DNA of 36,954 nt from Prevotella sp. (GCA_023666665.1 JAMPBN010000010.1:1-36954), one strand, 5' to 3'. Positions 21,827-29,645 are shown, numbered from the stretch's first letter. The notes: generated from the sequence alone by a model not told the origin. Program-made: numbers and translations.

Positions 21827-23452
21827 TTACACCACGCCGGAGGTGATGATTGAAAACGAATCGCGGTAAGGGAATTTTTCGCAACCGATATAGAGGGTGT
21901 CGAACGCATCGGTGCCGTCGGTGCGATGCTCCAGCAGCGCCTCTTCTGACTCAGCGAGCTTTTCGCCCGACTTATCCTTGCGGAAGCCGTTGCGGCCGCG
22001 ACTTACCCCCGCCGACTGAATGGCGAGAATCAGGTCTTCATTATTCGAGCGGTTGAAGAACGGCATCAGGCGCTGCTTGCCCGCAAAACCTTGGTTGATG
22101 AGCAGATATTTTTCATCGTGGCGCATCGGGTTGCCGATATAGACAGACTCCACCCGCCAGCCGCGTTTCTCAAACTCATGGACTATCACCCAGTGGAAAT
22201 CCTGGTCATTGACGGCGTAGTTGGAGCCAAGAGCCGTTGCGTCATAGTAAAATACCACCGTCTTGTTGCGATGGGCAGCATAGTAGCGGCAGAAATCATC
22301 GACCAAAGCGGGAATTTTGCGGTCAAACTTAACGTAGAAAGACTTCACAACATTAAGCCGCCGCTCTCTGGGCTGCCCGCAAACTATCCAGTTGATGTTG
22401 GCGTTGTAGTCCATCCCGATGCAGAGAGGCGCATCAGGGTTCACATCGGCATCGGCGCGGGCATCAAGCTGACCTGAATCGAAGTCGTAACCGAGACTGT
22501 CGAGGTACGCATTATCGTTCGCATCATATTTGTGGGCTTCTTTCATCGAGGAATAAAAGCCATCTTTGGCAATGCCTATGCGCTGGCAGAGAATGGAAGT
22601 CTGAAACGTGAGCGGCGTGAGGTCACGCTTCATCTGCTTGATATAATTTTCGCCGAGCAGCTGGAGATTTTCGATTGAGGAATATTCGCGATAGTAGACG
22701 GCCACAGAGCGCATCTTGTTGAGATTGCGGTCAAGGCGGCGCAGATAGCCCTTGAGATAGTCGGGAACCGGCTCACCCTTGGTGCTGATTTCGCGGATGC
22801 GCTGCTTGGTGCGCCAAATCTCATAGACCGTTCCCTCGATTGTGCGAATCAGCTCCTTATCCATCTTTTCGCGATAATGGAGGAACCAGGATCCTTTTTG
22901 GGTCTGCGGCATATCACTCAATATCATAACCGAGTGATTGAACGAATGCTTGCCAAACCACGACTTGATACCACCATTGGCGGGGAGAACTTCCTCCTTG
23001 AGCTTTCGGTAATCAATAAACTTGGCCTCATCAATGAGCAACCACGAAAGCGTCAGCGAGTTTGCGCTGCCGGGGCGGTCTTGCGAGATAATTACGGCGA
23101 TGCTGCCGTTATAGAACGAAACCACGTGTTCATATTCAAGCGGCGGCGTTATCGGTTTGGCAAAGGCCTTGGGCGGCTTTTTGCCAACCACGTAATGAAT
23201 ACCCTCGATGAAACCCCAGCGCTTCCACGCCGCCAACAGTCCCGGAATCGTGTTGGTCAATCCGTGTTTGAAAGTAGGGACCACGATACCGCCCGTAGAA
23301 CCGGGCATACGCTGCATATTGCGCAGCATAAACGGCGCGGCTATGGAGTCAGTCTTGCCGGTGCGTCGCCCCGCAACGATTACGGTGGTGTTGGCTCCAA
23401 TCAGCTGAGTTAGGCGCTGCGGCTTGTTAAAGTAGACTTTCTGCGGGGCCAT
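21827..23452 (-). CDS. terL: Terminase large subunit
   Basis: With ATG 23452 (MAPQKVYF) it has 541 residues. Walker A is GRRTGKT (28-34), and Walker B is LTLSWLLIDEAKF with D141-E142. The RNase-H-like nuclease domain is visible at CIGMDYNANINWIVCG and VVFYYDATALGSNY. It drives DNA packaging and cuts the concatemer. A longer frame starts at 23497, but it would overlap the small subunit gene by 71 bases; the chosen start overlaps by 26. Confidence 0.93.
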   Translation of the reverse strand: MAPQKVYFNKPQRLTQLIGANTTVIVAGRRTGKTDSIAAPFMLRNMQRMPGSTGGIVVPTFKHGLTNTIPGLLAAWKRWGFIEGIHYVVGKKPPKAFAKPITPPLEYEHVVSFYNGSIAVIISQDRPGSANSLTLSWLLIDEAKFIDYRKLKEEVLPANGGIKSWFGKHSFNHSVMILSDMPQTQKGSWFLHYREKMDKELIRTIEGTVYEIWRTKQRIREISTKGEPVPDYLKGYLRRLDRNLNKMRSVAVYYREYSSIENLQLLGENYIKQMKRDLTPLTFQTSILCQRIGIAKDGFYSSMKEAHKYDANDNAYLDSLGYDFDSGQLDARADADVNPDAPLCIGMDYNANINWIVCGQPRERRLNVVKSFYVKFDRKIPALVDDFCRYYAAHRNKTVVFYYDATALGSNYAVNDQDFHWVIVHEFEKRGWRVESVYIGNPMRHDEKYLLINQGFAGKQRLMPFFNRSNNEDLILAIQSAGVSRGRNGFRKDKSGEKLAESEEALLEHRTDGTDAFDTLYIGCEKFPYRDSFSIITSGVV

Positions 23453-24068
23453 CGGCTTTTGGAGTTTCAGGCGTTGGGAACAATGAGTCAAATTCAAGGT
23501 CTACATCCTCAAATTCAACATCGTCTATGTCAATCGTTTCGGCGCGATACTTCTTAATCATCGCGTCGATCTTTTCCTGGATGTTCGGAATCGGTTCGAT
23601 GCCGATGGCTCGAGGGTCATCAGTTGGAACAAACGGCTGTTTAACAATCAACTCGTAAGGGACGTGCTGCTCTTCCCTCTCGCCGGCCTTGTTGGTGTTG
23701 ACGTAAGTGGCGGCGACTCGCTCCATGGTGCGGGTGTCGCCCTTTTCCTTGGCCTTGCGATACGTGGCCATCAGCATTTCGTTGGCACGCCACAGGTGGA
23801 AGTCGCGTGAGGCAGTAACCATCATCGGCAGCAGCGTCTTTACAATTTTAAGGTCATCGTAAGCCGTGGTGCGGTGAATGCCCCGGGCCTGGCAGAGTTT
23901 CATTATCAGCTCGCTGTCTGACACACTCGGGTCGGCAAGATACCAATTATAGAGCTCACGGACGCGAATAACCTTATCCGCAACCGCTTCGGGATAGCGG
24001 TCGCGGAGGGTTACGGCATCGGTGAAGAGCTCCGAGCGGCAAACATCCATGGAATTGGGCATACTCAT
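23427..24068 (-). CDS. terS: Terminase small subunit-like protein
   Basis: 213 residues. VRELYNWYLADPSVSDSELI, then LCQARGIHRTTAYDDLKIVKTL, form a helix-turn-helix region (about 35-80), as in the DNA-recognition subunit of terminase. A helical oligomerisation part follows, with an acidic C-terminus (IDIDDVEFEDVDLEFDS) that may contact the large subunit. It lies directly before the large subunit and overlaps it. Confidence 0.75.
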   Translation of the reverse strand: MSMPNSMDVCRSELFTDAVTLRDRYPEAVADKVIRVRELYNWYLADPSVSDSELIMKLCQARGIHRTTAYDDLKIVKTLLPMMVTASRDFHLWRANEMLMATYRKAKEKGDTRTMERVAATYVNTNKAGEREEQHVPYELIVKQPFVPTDDPRAIGIEPIPNIQEKIDAMIKKYRAETIDIDDVEFEDVDLEFDSLFPTPETPKADGPAESLL

Positions 24069-24071
24069 CGG

Positions 24072-24629
24072 TTATTTCTTTTTGGTTTTCTTGGCAGCGG
24101 GAGGAGTGTAGTTGTCGTACTTTTCCCAGTTGGCGCGCATCTTTTTGTCGAGGGCAATCAGCTCTTTCAGGAATGGATAGCGCTCGGAGTCGGGGCAGGT
24201 GGCATCCGTGAGCGAGAGTTTTCGCAATTGCAGGTGCAGCTCCCTCATGCGCTGGAGTATGGGGAGGTTTTCCTGATAGAGCGCTTGAATTTCGGCGGGC
24301 AAGGAGTCGTGGTCGGCACGTTTGCCGGTGGCTCTCGGTTCGCCATCGGCGGCGGGCGCTTCGAGTTTGCGTTCGACGGCAATGGTGTTCACCTGCTCAG
24401 CCATATCTTCGACCCGGGCGTGGGTCAACGCCTGAACGCGGAAGTTGTAATATTTTTGCAGCTGGTATTCTATGAAGTCCTTGCGGGCATTAAGGTTGCG
24501 GATGGTGTTTTGATATACCACGCGATTGCCCGAAAGCTTCAGCATATACAGAGCGCCGACTGTATAGTCGCGCTCGGCGGCCGGAGTGTCGAGCCACTGC
24601 TTGATTTTCTCAGTGAAATTATGATCCAT
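24072..24629 (-). CDS. Conserved late protein, unknown function
   Basis: A 185-residue helical protein: YTVGALYMLKLSGNRVVYQN, then a long charged helix region, ending in a lysine-rich tail (PPAAKKTKKK). It lies 3 bases upstream of the small terminase gene, so it may help packaging or bind DNA through the basic tail. Not recognised. Confidence 0.6.
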   Translation of the reverse strand: MDHNFTEKIKQWLDTPAAERDYTVGALYMLKLSGNRVVYQNTIRNLNARKDFIEYQLQKYYNFRVQALTHARVEDMAEQVNTIAVERKLEAPAADGEPRATGKRADHDSLPAEIQALYQENLPILQRMRELHLQLRKLSLTDATCPDSERYPFLKELIALDKKMRANWEKYDNYTPPAAKKTKKK

Positions 24630-24724
24630 ATTTTTCTGAAATTAAAAGAGGCAAGGGTTAGAGCCGAGGCTCCTCGCCTTGCCTCTGAGGGTGGGAGGTG
24701 TTGAAAAGCTGACAGAAGTAGTCG

Positions 24725-25315
24725 TTATTCAGCGGGTTCTCCGGCGCAGTTAATCTCGCCGTATTCGGTGTCGAGAGTACCGAGATAGAACGGAGAGGGA
24801 ACCTCGTCGGTGGCTTCGACGCTGATGGTGGTCGAGGTGGTACCGGTGGCGCCCTGACCAAGATCCTGGGCTACGGTGGCCTTGCTCATCCATTTGTCGC
24901 AGCCCACAACGCGGAAGTTGCCCTTCATGTCTTCAACAATGAACACCGAGTCGGTGTTGTTGATATAGGCGGCTGCGGCAGTGGCTTCTTTGCCCACTCC
25001 GGGATGAACGGCGGTCAGCTTGTTGAGCTGGGTCTGCGAGGGGAGTTCACCCTGAGCGTCAGAAGTGAGCTGCGATTTGTCGGGGAGTATGTCAATGTAC
25101 TTCCACTTTTGGTCGGCCTTGAGCTCAAAGTTGCCGACGAGGGCAGCCGAGGTTACGCGGCCGTGAGCGTCGCGGGGAAGCGTGGGCCACTTGACAATCT
25201 CGTATTTGGAGATATAGTAAAGACGGCGCTTGATGCCGGGGAATTCCGGGGTGCCCTGGCACCAGCCGAGAGACTGCTGCAGGGCGGAACAGGTATTGGT
25301 GTTGGTAGTTGCCAT
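24725..25315 (-). CDS. Probable major tail tube protein
   Basis: A 196-residue mostly beta protein (KRRLYYISKYEIVKWPTLPR, FELKADQKWKYIDILPDKSQ, SVFIVEDMKGNFRVVGCD) with several Cys near the ends. It directly follows the major capsid gene. Small size and a beta-sandwich-like pattern fit a tail tube subunit. A head decoration protein is the main alternative. Confidence 0.5.
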   Translation of the reverse strand: MATTNTNTCSALQQSLGWCQGTPEFPGIKRRLYYISKYEIVKWPTLPRDAHGRVTSAALVGNFELKADQKWKYIDILPDKSQLTSDAQGELPSQTQLNKLTAVHPGVGKEATAAAAYINNTDSVFIVEDMKGNFRVVGCDKWMSKATVAQDLGQGATGTTSTTISVEATDEVPSPFYLGTLDTEYGEINCAGEPAE

Positions 25316-25344
25316 TTTGAGAGTTAGGAGTTAGCAGTTAGTAA

Positions 25345-26340
25345 TTATTCGGCGGCGGCGGGCCATTCAAAGCCTGCGTCGGTGATGTCGAGTACCATCA
25401 GGCGCGATTTGTCAATGCTCTCGAACTGAACGCCGAAGAACATTGTGGCCACGTATGAGAGGATGAACGGCTTGTACTCCTTGACGGCTACGGATTCAAC
25501 GTCGCCCATCTGGTCGTAGCCAACGAGCATATTGCTCTTGGGTGAGATGTGGATGAAGTTGGAGCCTGCCTTATTGGTCAGAGGCACGAAGTGGAGGCGA
25601 CCATTGGAGCCTTCGAGGGTGTTCTTGTTGTACTCCGTGTTGTAGGGCAAAGCGCCGTGGAGCATCTGATAACCCTCGTTGTACATGTCAACGAGTTCCT
25701 GACTGCAATAGATATTGCAGTCTTCGGCGCGCAGATTGGGATCCATGGCAAACATGGCTTTTTTCAGCACGTCAACAACGTTGGCGGGAGTGATAGCCTT
25801 GGTAACCTTGACGTAGTTGCCCTTGTCTGCGGCGATTTCGCCGTTGGCGATTTCCTGCTCTGTGATGGTGTCGAAGCCGTCAAAGAGGTCTTTAGTGGTC
25901 TTGCCTGAGGCATTACGTTTGCCGTTCCATACGGCCTTGTTGAGGTTGCCGGAAAGTCCTTTGGCAATGAGCGCGAGAACGTGTTTTGCCGTAGGGGTCT
26001 GAATTTGGCTGTCACCCTTGGCGGCAGCAGCGCTGTGGCCCAGGAGGGTTGAAATGGCCGTGTTGGGTTCGAAGTCGGCAACCACGGAGCCGAATTGAGT
26101 GCGGAGTTCGCGGAACGCCACCTTGAGGTCGGCATTGGTGACGTTGGTGGGGTCGTAGGGTGCAAACTGTGCATCGGCGGAGGCCTGGCCTACGCGCTCG
26201 GCATACCGTATGCCGGGGCGGCCGGTCATAAACTGAAGGGTCTCGTTGATACCGAGAATGGGGAGGTAGAGCAGCTCGGGGCGGTATTTGATGGCCGCCT
26301 GCTGGTAATCCTCGGGGGTGAATTGAAATTTACCTGCCAT
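25345..26340 (-). CDS. Major capsid protein
   Basis: 331 residues. Features consistent with an HK97-type capsid protein: an N-terminal arm (KFQFTPEDYQQAAIKYRPEL), a helical spine near 125-200, ADQ/AMDPN-type loop with CNIYCSQELVDMYNEGYQ, and a C-terminal A-domain strand set (YKPFILSYVATMFFGVQFES). It sits between the prohead protease and the tail tube candidate. No cleavage site was located. Confidence 0.8.
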   Translation of the reverse strand: MAGKFQFTPEDYQQAAIKYRPELLYLPILGINETLQFMTGRPGIRYAERVGQASADAQFAPYDPTNVTNADLKVAFRELRTQFGSVVADFEPNTAISTLLGHSAAAAKGDSQIQTPTAKHVLALIAKGLSGNLNKAVWNGKRNASGKTTKDLFDGFDTITEQEIANGEIAADKGNYVKVTKAITPANVVDVLKKAMFAMDPNLRAEDCNIYCSQELVDMYNEGYQMLHGALPYNTEYNKNTLEGSNGRLHFVPLTNKAGSNFIHISPKSNMLVGYDQMGDVESVAVKEYKPFILSYVATMFFGVQFESIDKSRLMVLDITDAGFEWPAAAE

Positions 26341-26381
26341 GATGAGGTTGAAAGGTTAAGGGTTAAGGGTTGGGGTTAAGG

Positions 26382-27341
26382 TTATACCTCGGCAAAGAGC
26401 GAGGCGGCGTTGTTTACTTTTTCGCAGAATGAATCGAAAATCGTGGGTTCGTTGGCGGGCTTGGAGTCTTCAATTACCTGGGCTGAGGGAGCGGCAGGAG
26501 CCTGCGCGAGCTTTGCTTCGAGCTCGGCAATCTTGGCTTCAAGCTCGGTCACTTTGGTCTGAGCGGCCTGGGCGGCAGCAGCCTGTTCGCTGACCTGCGC
26601 GGAGAGAGCATCATACTCTTCGGCGCTGTAAGTTTTAGGAGTGGGCATAGAGTTTACGTTTTGTGGTTTGAATATTGAGGAAATCAGGTTGAAAATCTTT
26701 TCGAGGATGCTGCCGTGAGCGGCATCGGCAATCGGAACGTTAGGGAGAGGCATACCGGCTGAGAGCATTGCGGAAGCCACGGCATCGGTCAGAACCGCCT
26801 TGGGTTCCTCGGCAAAGTCGGTGACTTCATCCACCAGCCCCCACTCAAGAGCTTCTTTAGCCGAGAGCCAGCCGCCGCGACTCATCAGCGCGAGCAAGTC
26901 TTCGGCCTTGCGGTTACAGCGCTTGGCGTAAAGCCGCGCAATGTTTTGGTCAAGCTTGTCAAGGTCTTCCTTGGTCTTGCTTGCATCGGCAATCATTGCG
27001 TCAAAATCATCGGCGTTCATGCTGGCCCACCGGAAGAAGTCGACCGAGCATTTATGCGCCAGATACATTGCACCGGCATCCATGCTGATATGCTTGGCTC
27101 CAAGAGAGGCAATGGTGGCAGCCGAGGCGTTGAGGCCTACGAAGTGAACGGCAACGTCGCCGTGCTGCTTGAACGCTGCGGAGATGCTCATACCGGTGGC
27201 CAGCAAGCCGCCGAGAGAGTCAATGAGTACGTCAACGTGGGCATCGGGGTTTTCGGCGAGTACAGCATCGACCGTCGAGCGGTCAAAGTCTTCGCCGCCA
27301 ACGTAGCCCTTGAGGTGTATGTGATATGCGGTTTTTGCCAT
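26382..27341 (-). CDS. ClpP-type prohead protease fused to a scaffold-like tail
   Basis: With ATG 27341 (MAKTAYHIHLKG) it has 319 residues. The ClpP/S49-like domain has IDSLGG (41-45), the likely nucleophile Ser73 in VGLNASAATIAS and His96 in AMYLAHKC. The C-terminal 90 residues after NVNSMPTPKTYSAEEYD are a coiled coil rich in Ala, Glu and Gln, as in scaffold proteins. An internal ATG (26648) could start an 88-residue scaffold from the same frame, as in lambda C/Nu3. ATG 27365 is upstream in frame but lies inside the promoter. The gene heads the capsid-terminase operon. Confidence 0.88.
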   Translation of the reverse strand: MAKTAYHIHLKGYVGGEDFDRSTVDAVLAENPDAHVDVLIDSLGGLLATGMSISAAFKQHGDVAVHFVGLNASAATIASLGAKHISMDAGAMYLAHKCSVDFFRWASMNADDFDAMIADASKTKEDLDKLDQNIARLYAKRCNRKAEDLLALMSRGGWLSAKEALEWGLVDEVTDFAEEPKAVLTDAVASAMLSAGMPLPNVPIADAAHGSILEKIFNLISSIFKPQNVNSMPTPKTYSAEEYDALSAQVSEQAAAAQAAQTKVTELEAKIAELEAKLAQAPAAPSAQVIEDSKPANEPTIFDSFCEKVNNAASLFAEV

Positions 27342-27344
27342 AAC

Positions 27345-27373
27345 GGGTAACTTAATTTTATGCAAAGTTACCC
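27345..27373. promoter_or_regulatory. Inverted repeat over the capsid operon promoter (operator candidate)
   Basis: GGGTAACTT (27345-27353) and AAGTTACCC (27365-27373) are perfect 9-bp arms around an 11-base centre. The right arm covers the -7 box and the left arm reaches to 4 bases from ATG 27341. Since the right arm is upstream of the expected start of transcription, it is more likely a protein-binding site than an RNA hairpin. Confidence 0.6.
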
Positions 27374-27397
27374 GCTTTATCCAACCCTATAAAAGAC
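27363..27397 (-). promoter_or_regulatory. Late-class promoter of the capsid-terminase operon
   Basis: Minus strand GTCTTTTA (27390-27397), 19 bases, TAACTTTG (27363-27370). Confidence 0.75.
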
Positions 27398-27398
27398 G

Positions 27399-27427
27399 AA
27401 AAGCCGCCGACCTTCGCAGGCAGGCGG
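27399..27427 (-). terminator. Terminator after the 143-residue gene
   Basis: Minus-strand CCGCC (27423-27427), a loop with CTTCGC, GGCGG (27404-27408), then CTTTTCGTCTTTT. Its T-rich tail merges with the next promoter. Confidence 0.55.
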
Positions 27428-27454
27428 GATAGGGGAGCATGATTTATCACATTA

Positions 27455-27886
27455 TCACATTGGAATCTTACAAGGTATCATTGAGCGCAGCGCCGTGTGC
27501 GTCACCTCGTAGCTCCACCCGGAGCGGTCTGATGCCGGAGAATTGCGGAGAGTCTCCCGGCTCACTTTCGGGCGCGGAGCTTCACGGCAACCAATCAGCC
27601 AGGCGCACCCCTCGCTGTCTACCACCACAAAGCCCGGCCTCTCTGCAAGGCGTAGCTCTGTGCCGGTCAGGAAGCGGAGCGTGGCGGTGTCTTGTGTCGA
27701 AGCGCCGTTGCGTTCGTGGCGGCAGGAGCATTCAGCGCCGTCGGCAATGGGTATTTCTCCAAGAAATAGATTTATCTCCACGTTCATGCGGCAAATGGCA
27801 CGCAGGTCCACCCGCTCCGGAAGCAGGTCGCAGTTTATATGGTAGATTTTGCTCACGCCGGGTAAAACTTGGGTTACTGCACTCAT
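27455..27886 (-). CDS. Conserved phage protein, unknown function
   Basis: A 143-residue protein beginning MSAVTQVLPGVSKIYHINCD, strand-rich (ATLRFLTGTELRLAERPGFV, then GCAWLIGCREAPRPKVSR), with six Cys. It lies between the 164-residue gene and the capsid operon promoter, so it ends the first late unit. It may be a small structural or head protein. Not recognised. Confidence 0.6.
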   Translation of the reverse strand: MSAVTQVLPGVSKIYHINCDLLPERVDLRAICRMNVEINLFLGEIPIADGAECSCRHERNGASTQDTATLRFLTGTELRLAERPGFVVVDSEGCAWLIGCREAPRPKVSRETLRNSPASDRSGWSYEVTHTALRSMIPCKIPM

Positions 27887-27960
27887 AATTTCTTCAGTTT
27901 TTCGTTATTCAGAGAGTTGAGAAAATTCGGAGAATTCAGCCTTAATCAGAATTTTAGGGG

Positions 27961-28446
27961 TTAATGTTGGGATGATTTTTGAGAACTTTTTTGGTGGCCG
28001 CGCTGAAGCTTCAGGTAGTAGGCACGCTTACGGTCATAGCGCTTCTTGATTGCGTCCCAATTTGTGCCGGTGGCCTCGATGCCGTGGGACTCCATAAAGG
28101 CGTAAATATTTTCCTTTATTTGGCGGGTCTGCTTTGTGAAGGTGTTGATTTCCGTCCAAAGGTCTACGTCGAAGCTCTCGCGCAGCGTCGACTTCAGGAA
28201 CTCGGCGGCTCGGGGCGGGAGGTAAAAATTATCGCGAGTGTCTTTGCTGCGGAAGTTGGGCAGCTCAATGGCCACCCTACCCTCACCGTCGAGGTCGGGA
28301 ACGTAGTCGACCGGGGGCGTAGTCAGATAGCGCTCCAAAATGTTATATTCTATTGACCCGCGCATCGGACGGACGGGAGTCTGCCCGCCCATCCGATGCA
28401 CAAACCATTGTTTCAAATAGTTTTCCAAGTCAACATAGATAACCAT
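27961..28446 (-). CDS. Conserved phage protein, unknown function
   Basis: With ATG 28446 it has 161 residues; ATG 28455 adds three. It begins MVIYVDLENYLKQWFVHRMG, has an N-terminal mixed region with IELPNFRSKDTRDNFYLPP, and a helical C-terminal half with WTEINTFTKQTRQIKENIYA and a basic helix KKRYDRKRAYYLKLQRG. It could bind nucleic acid. It is the first gene reading left from the parS locus, 50 bases after the promoter at 28498-28505. Confidence 0.6.
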   Translation of the reverse strand: MVIYVDLENYLKQWFVHRMGGQTPVRPMRGSIEYNILERYLTTPPVDYVPDLDGEGRVAIELPNFRSKDTRDNFYLPPRAAEFLKSTLRESFDVDLWTEINTFTKQTRQIKENIYAFMESHGIEATGTNWDAIKKRYDRKRAYYLKLQRGHQKSSQKSSQH

Positions 28447-28497
28447 ATCAATCAATCTTTACCTTCTCGTTAAAAAAAACTAAGAGATTAACTACTG

Positions 28498-28505
28498 CAA
28501 AGTTA
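28498..28505 (-). promoter_or_regulatory. Promoter -7 box for the 161-residue gene
   Basis: Minus-strand TAACTTTG. No GTCTTTTA box lies 19 bases upstream and the -33 region is weak, so this unit may need an activator or differ in timing. Confidence 0.5.
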
Positions 28506-28847
28506 CGAAAACTTCGGCTATTTATGAAGCTATTCGGTTAATATTTGATTTCGATTAGTTATTTGTTAATTATAGCGTAGGGATAGGTCGCATTTTTACA
28601 GTGCTTTTGTGCGTTGTTTGTTAAATATATTGCCATTCAATGATTTACAGATTACAAAAACAGCATTTTGAATCAGCAAAATCGTGCGGCGGCTTTTTAA
28701 ATTTGAACATTTGTGCAGATGTGCGGTAATCGTGCCAAAATCGTGCGTTTTTAAATCGCTGATTTTTAGCGCCATTGCCCTTATTTAGTACAATTGTACT
28801 CTATTTCCCTTTTTATTACACATAAAAATATAAAAATATATAAGAAT
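28506..28847. other. AT-rich intergenic region with direct repeats (candidate origin or centromere)
   Basis: About 340 bases without a gene. It holds ATCGTGC three times (near 28681, 28724 and 28738), twice within AAAATCGTGCG, and ends with a run of A and T (28812-28847) next to a palindrome and parS. The composition differs from the neighbouring genes. It could include a replication origin or a partition region. No DnaA box TTATNCACA was seen. Confidence 0.4.
28787..28800. promoter_or_regulatory. 14-bp perfect palindrome
   Basis: AGTACAATTGTACT is a perfect palindrome 47 bases left of parS. It is operator-like; the binding protein is unknown. Confidence 0.5.
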
Positions 28848-28863
28848 TGTTTCACGTGAAACA
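28848..28863. promoter_or_regulatory. Perfect parS site
   Basis: TGTTTCACGTGAAACA matches the bacterial chromosomal parS consensus TGTTNCACGTGAAACA in all 16 positions. ParB binds this site. No parA or parB gene is in the window, so host ParB would be the likely partner. It lies in an AT-rich non-coding locus between late genes and the second copy of the duplicated operon. Confidence 0.85.
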
Positions 28864-28885
28864 TAAATATCTAAATAACAATACA

Positions 28886-28907
28886 TTACCCCAATATATA
28901 GGGGTAA
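28886..28907. repeat. Small hairpin next to parS
   Basis: TTACCCC (28886-28892), loop AATATATA, GGGGTAA (28901-28907), followed by AAAAC. It could be a weak terminator on the plus strand or a protein-binding palindrome. The rest of 28908-29029 shows no gene. Confidence 0.45.
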
Positions 28908-29030
28908 AAACAGCGTCCGGGGTTCCCCGCACCCCTCCCCTCCTTACTTCAGGATTGTGCAGCCGTCCGAACGTACCTCCGCACTCTCTAACGCCAAAGG
29001 GGGATGCAAGGGGCCGACAATCCGGGTCAC

Positions 29031-29065
29031 AAAAAGCCCGCCGGGGCTTCGCAGCAGCGGCGGGC
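29031..29065 (-). terminator. Intrinsic terminator of duplicated operon, copy 2
   Basis: The same 8-bp GCCCGCCG stem and TTTTTG tail as at 10534-10568. Confidence 0.8.
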
Positions 29066-29112
29066 GGTGTTACATATGTATAACCTGTATGATAAAAAAA
29101 TGTGTCTTCGGG

Positions 29113-29319
29113 TTAGTCGGCGGGAAGTTCCGCAAGGCAGCGGTCAATGGCCTCGCGTAGCAGCTTCAAGTCGTCGGGGTGGGTCAGCACTATCGTGCCG
29201 AGGTGGGCGTTAGGGGTGTCGGCCTTGATGACCGGGAGATGCTCAAGGTTGCCGGTGACTTCATTAAGCTGTTCTTCTACTCTTACGGTGATTTCGGGGG
29301 TGGGCATGTTGCGTTCCAT
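29113..29319 (-). CDS. Conserved 68-residue protein of the duplicated operon, copy 2
   Basis: Differs from copy 1 only in the first residues (MERNMPTPEI here, MKRTMPTPEI there). Identity over the rest points to a recent duplication or gene conversion. No known domain. It lies 60 bases after the membrane gene and is separated from it by the tandem repeat, so translational coupling is absent here. Confidence 0.65.
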   Translation of the reverse strand: MERNMPTPEITVRVEEQLNEVTGNLEHLPVIKADTPNAHLGTIVLTHPDDLKLLREAIDRCLAELPAD

Positions 29320-29350
29320 AATTGTTTAAATGTTTAAGAGTTTATGGGTT

Positions 29351-29390
29351 TAGTGTTGTTTAGTGTTGTTTAGTGTTGTTTAGTGTTGTT
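29351..29390. repeat. 10-bp tandem repeat, four units
   Basis: TAGTGTTGTT is repeated exactly four times. The stop codon and last residues of the membrane protein lie in it. The unit is not a multiple of three. Confidence 0.95.
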
Positions 29391-29643
29391 TCAAAAATAG
29401 CGCCATCGGCAGCCAACTCGCCAGCATCCCGAGCGCCCACCATGGCGTGGGATGCAGCTCGTTCATCACGATGCTGCCGAGCATCAACGTGCCGCTCAGA
29501 AGCACCAGCAGCATACTGACTACGAAGTGAGCCATATCGCTGCGGCTCTTTTCGGGGGTTGATAACTTGGCTCCTGGGCGGAGTCCGGTGAGAATTACGA
29601 CTTGGTTGCGGCGTCGCGTGGCCGCGTTGAGTGTTGCGCTCAT
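29380..29643 (-). CDS. Small two-helix membrane protein of the duplicated operon, copy 2
   Basis: With ATG 29643 (MSATLNAATRRRNQ) it has 87 residues; ATG 29649 adds two. The two TM segments and the ELHPTPWWAL loop match copy 1. The C-terminus differs (FLKQH here, LVREKGGRK there), because the stop lies in the tandem repeat. The frame is open to 29898, but that part has no similarity to copy 1 and is leader. Confidence 0.65.
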   Translation of the reverse strand: MSATLNAATRRRNQVVILTGLRPGAKLSTPEKSRSDMAHFVVSMLLVLLSGTLMLGSIVMNELHPTPWWALGMLASWLPMALFLKQH

Positions 29644-29645
29644 AC

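Noticed and set aside
28506-28847. DnaA boxes marking a standard origin
   Set aside because: No TTATNCACA or its complement was found in the AT-rich region, so only a candidate locus is claimed.
28847-29083. Plus-strand ORF beginning MFHVKH
   Set aside because: The start is the parS palindrome itself and the rest runs antisense through a terminator; composition is not protein-like.
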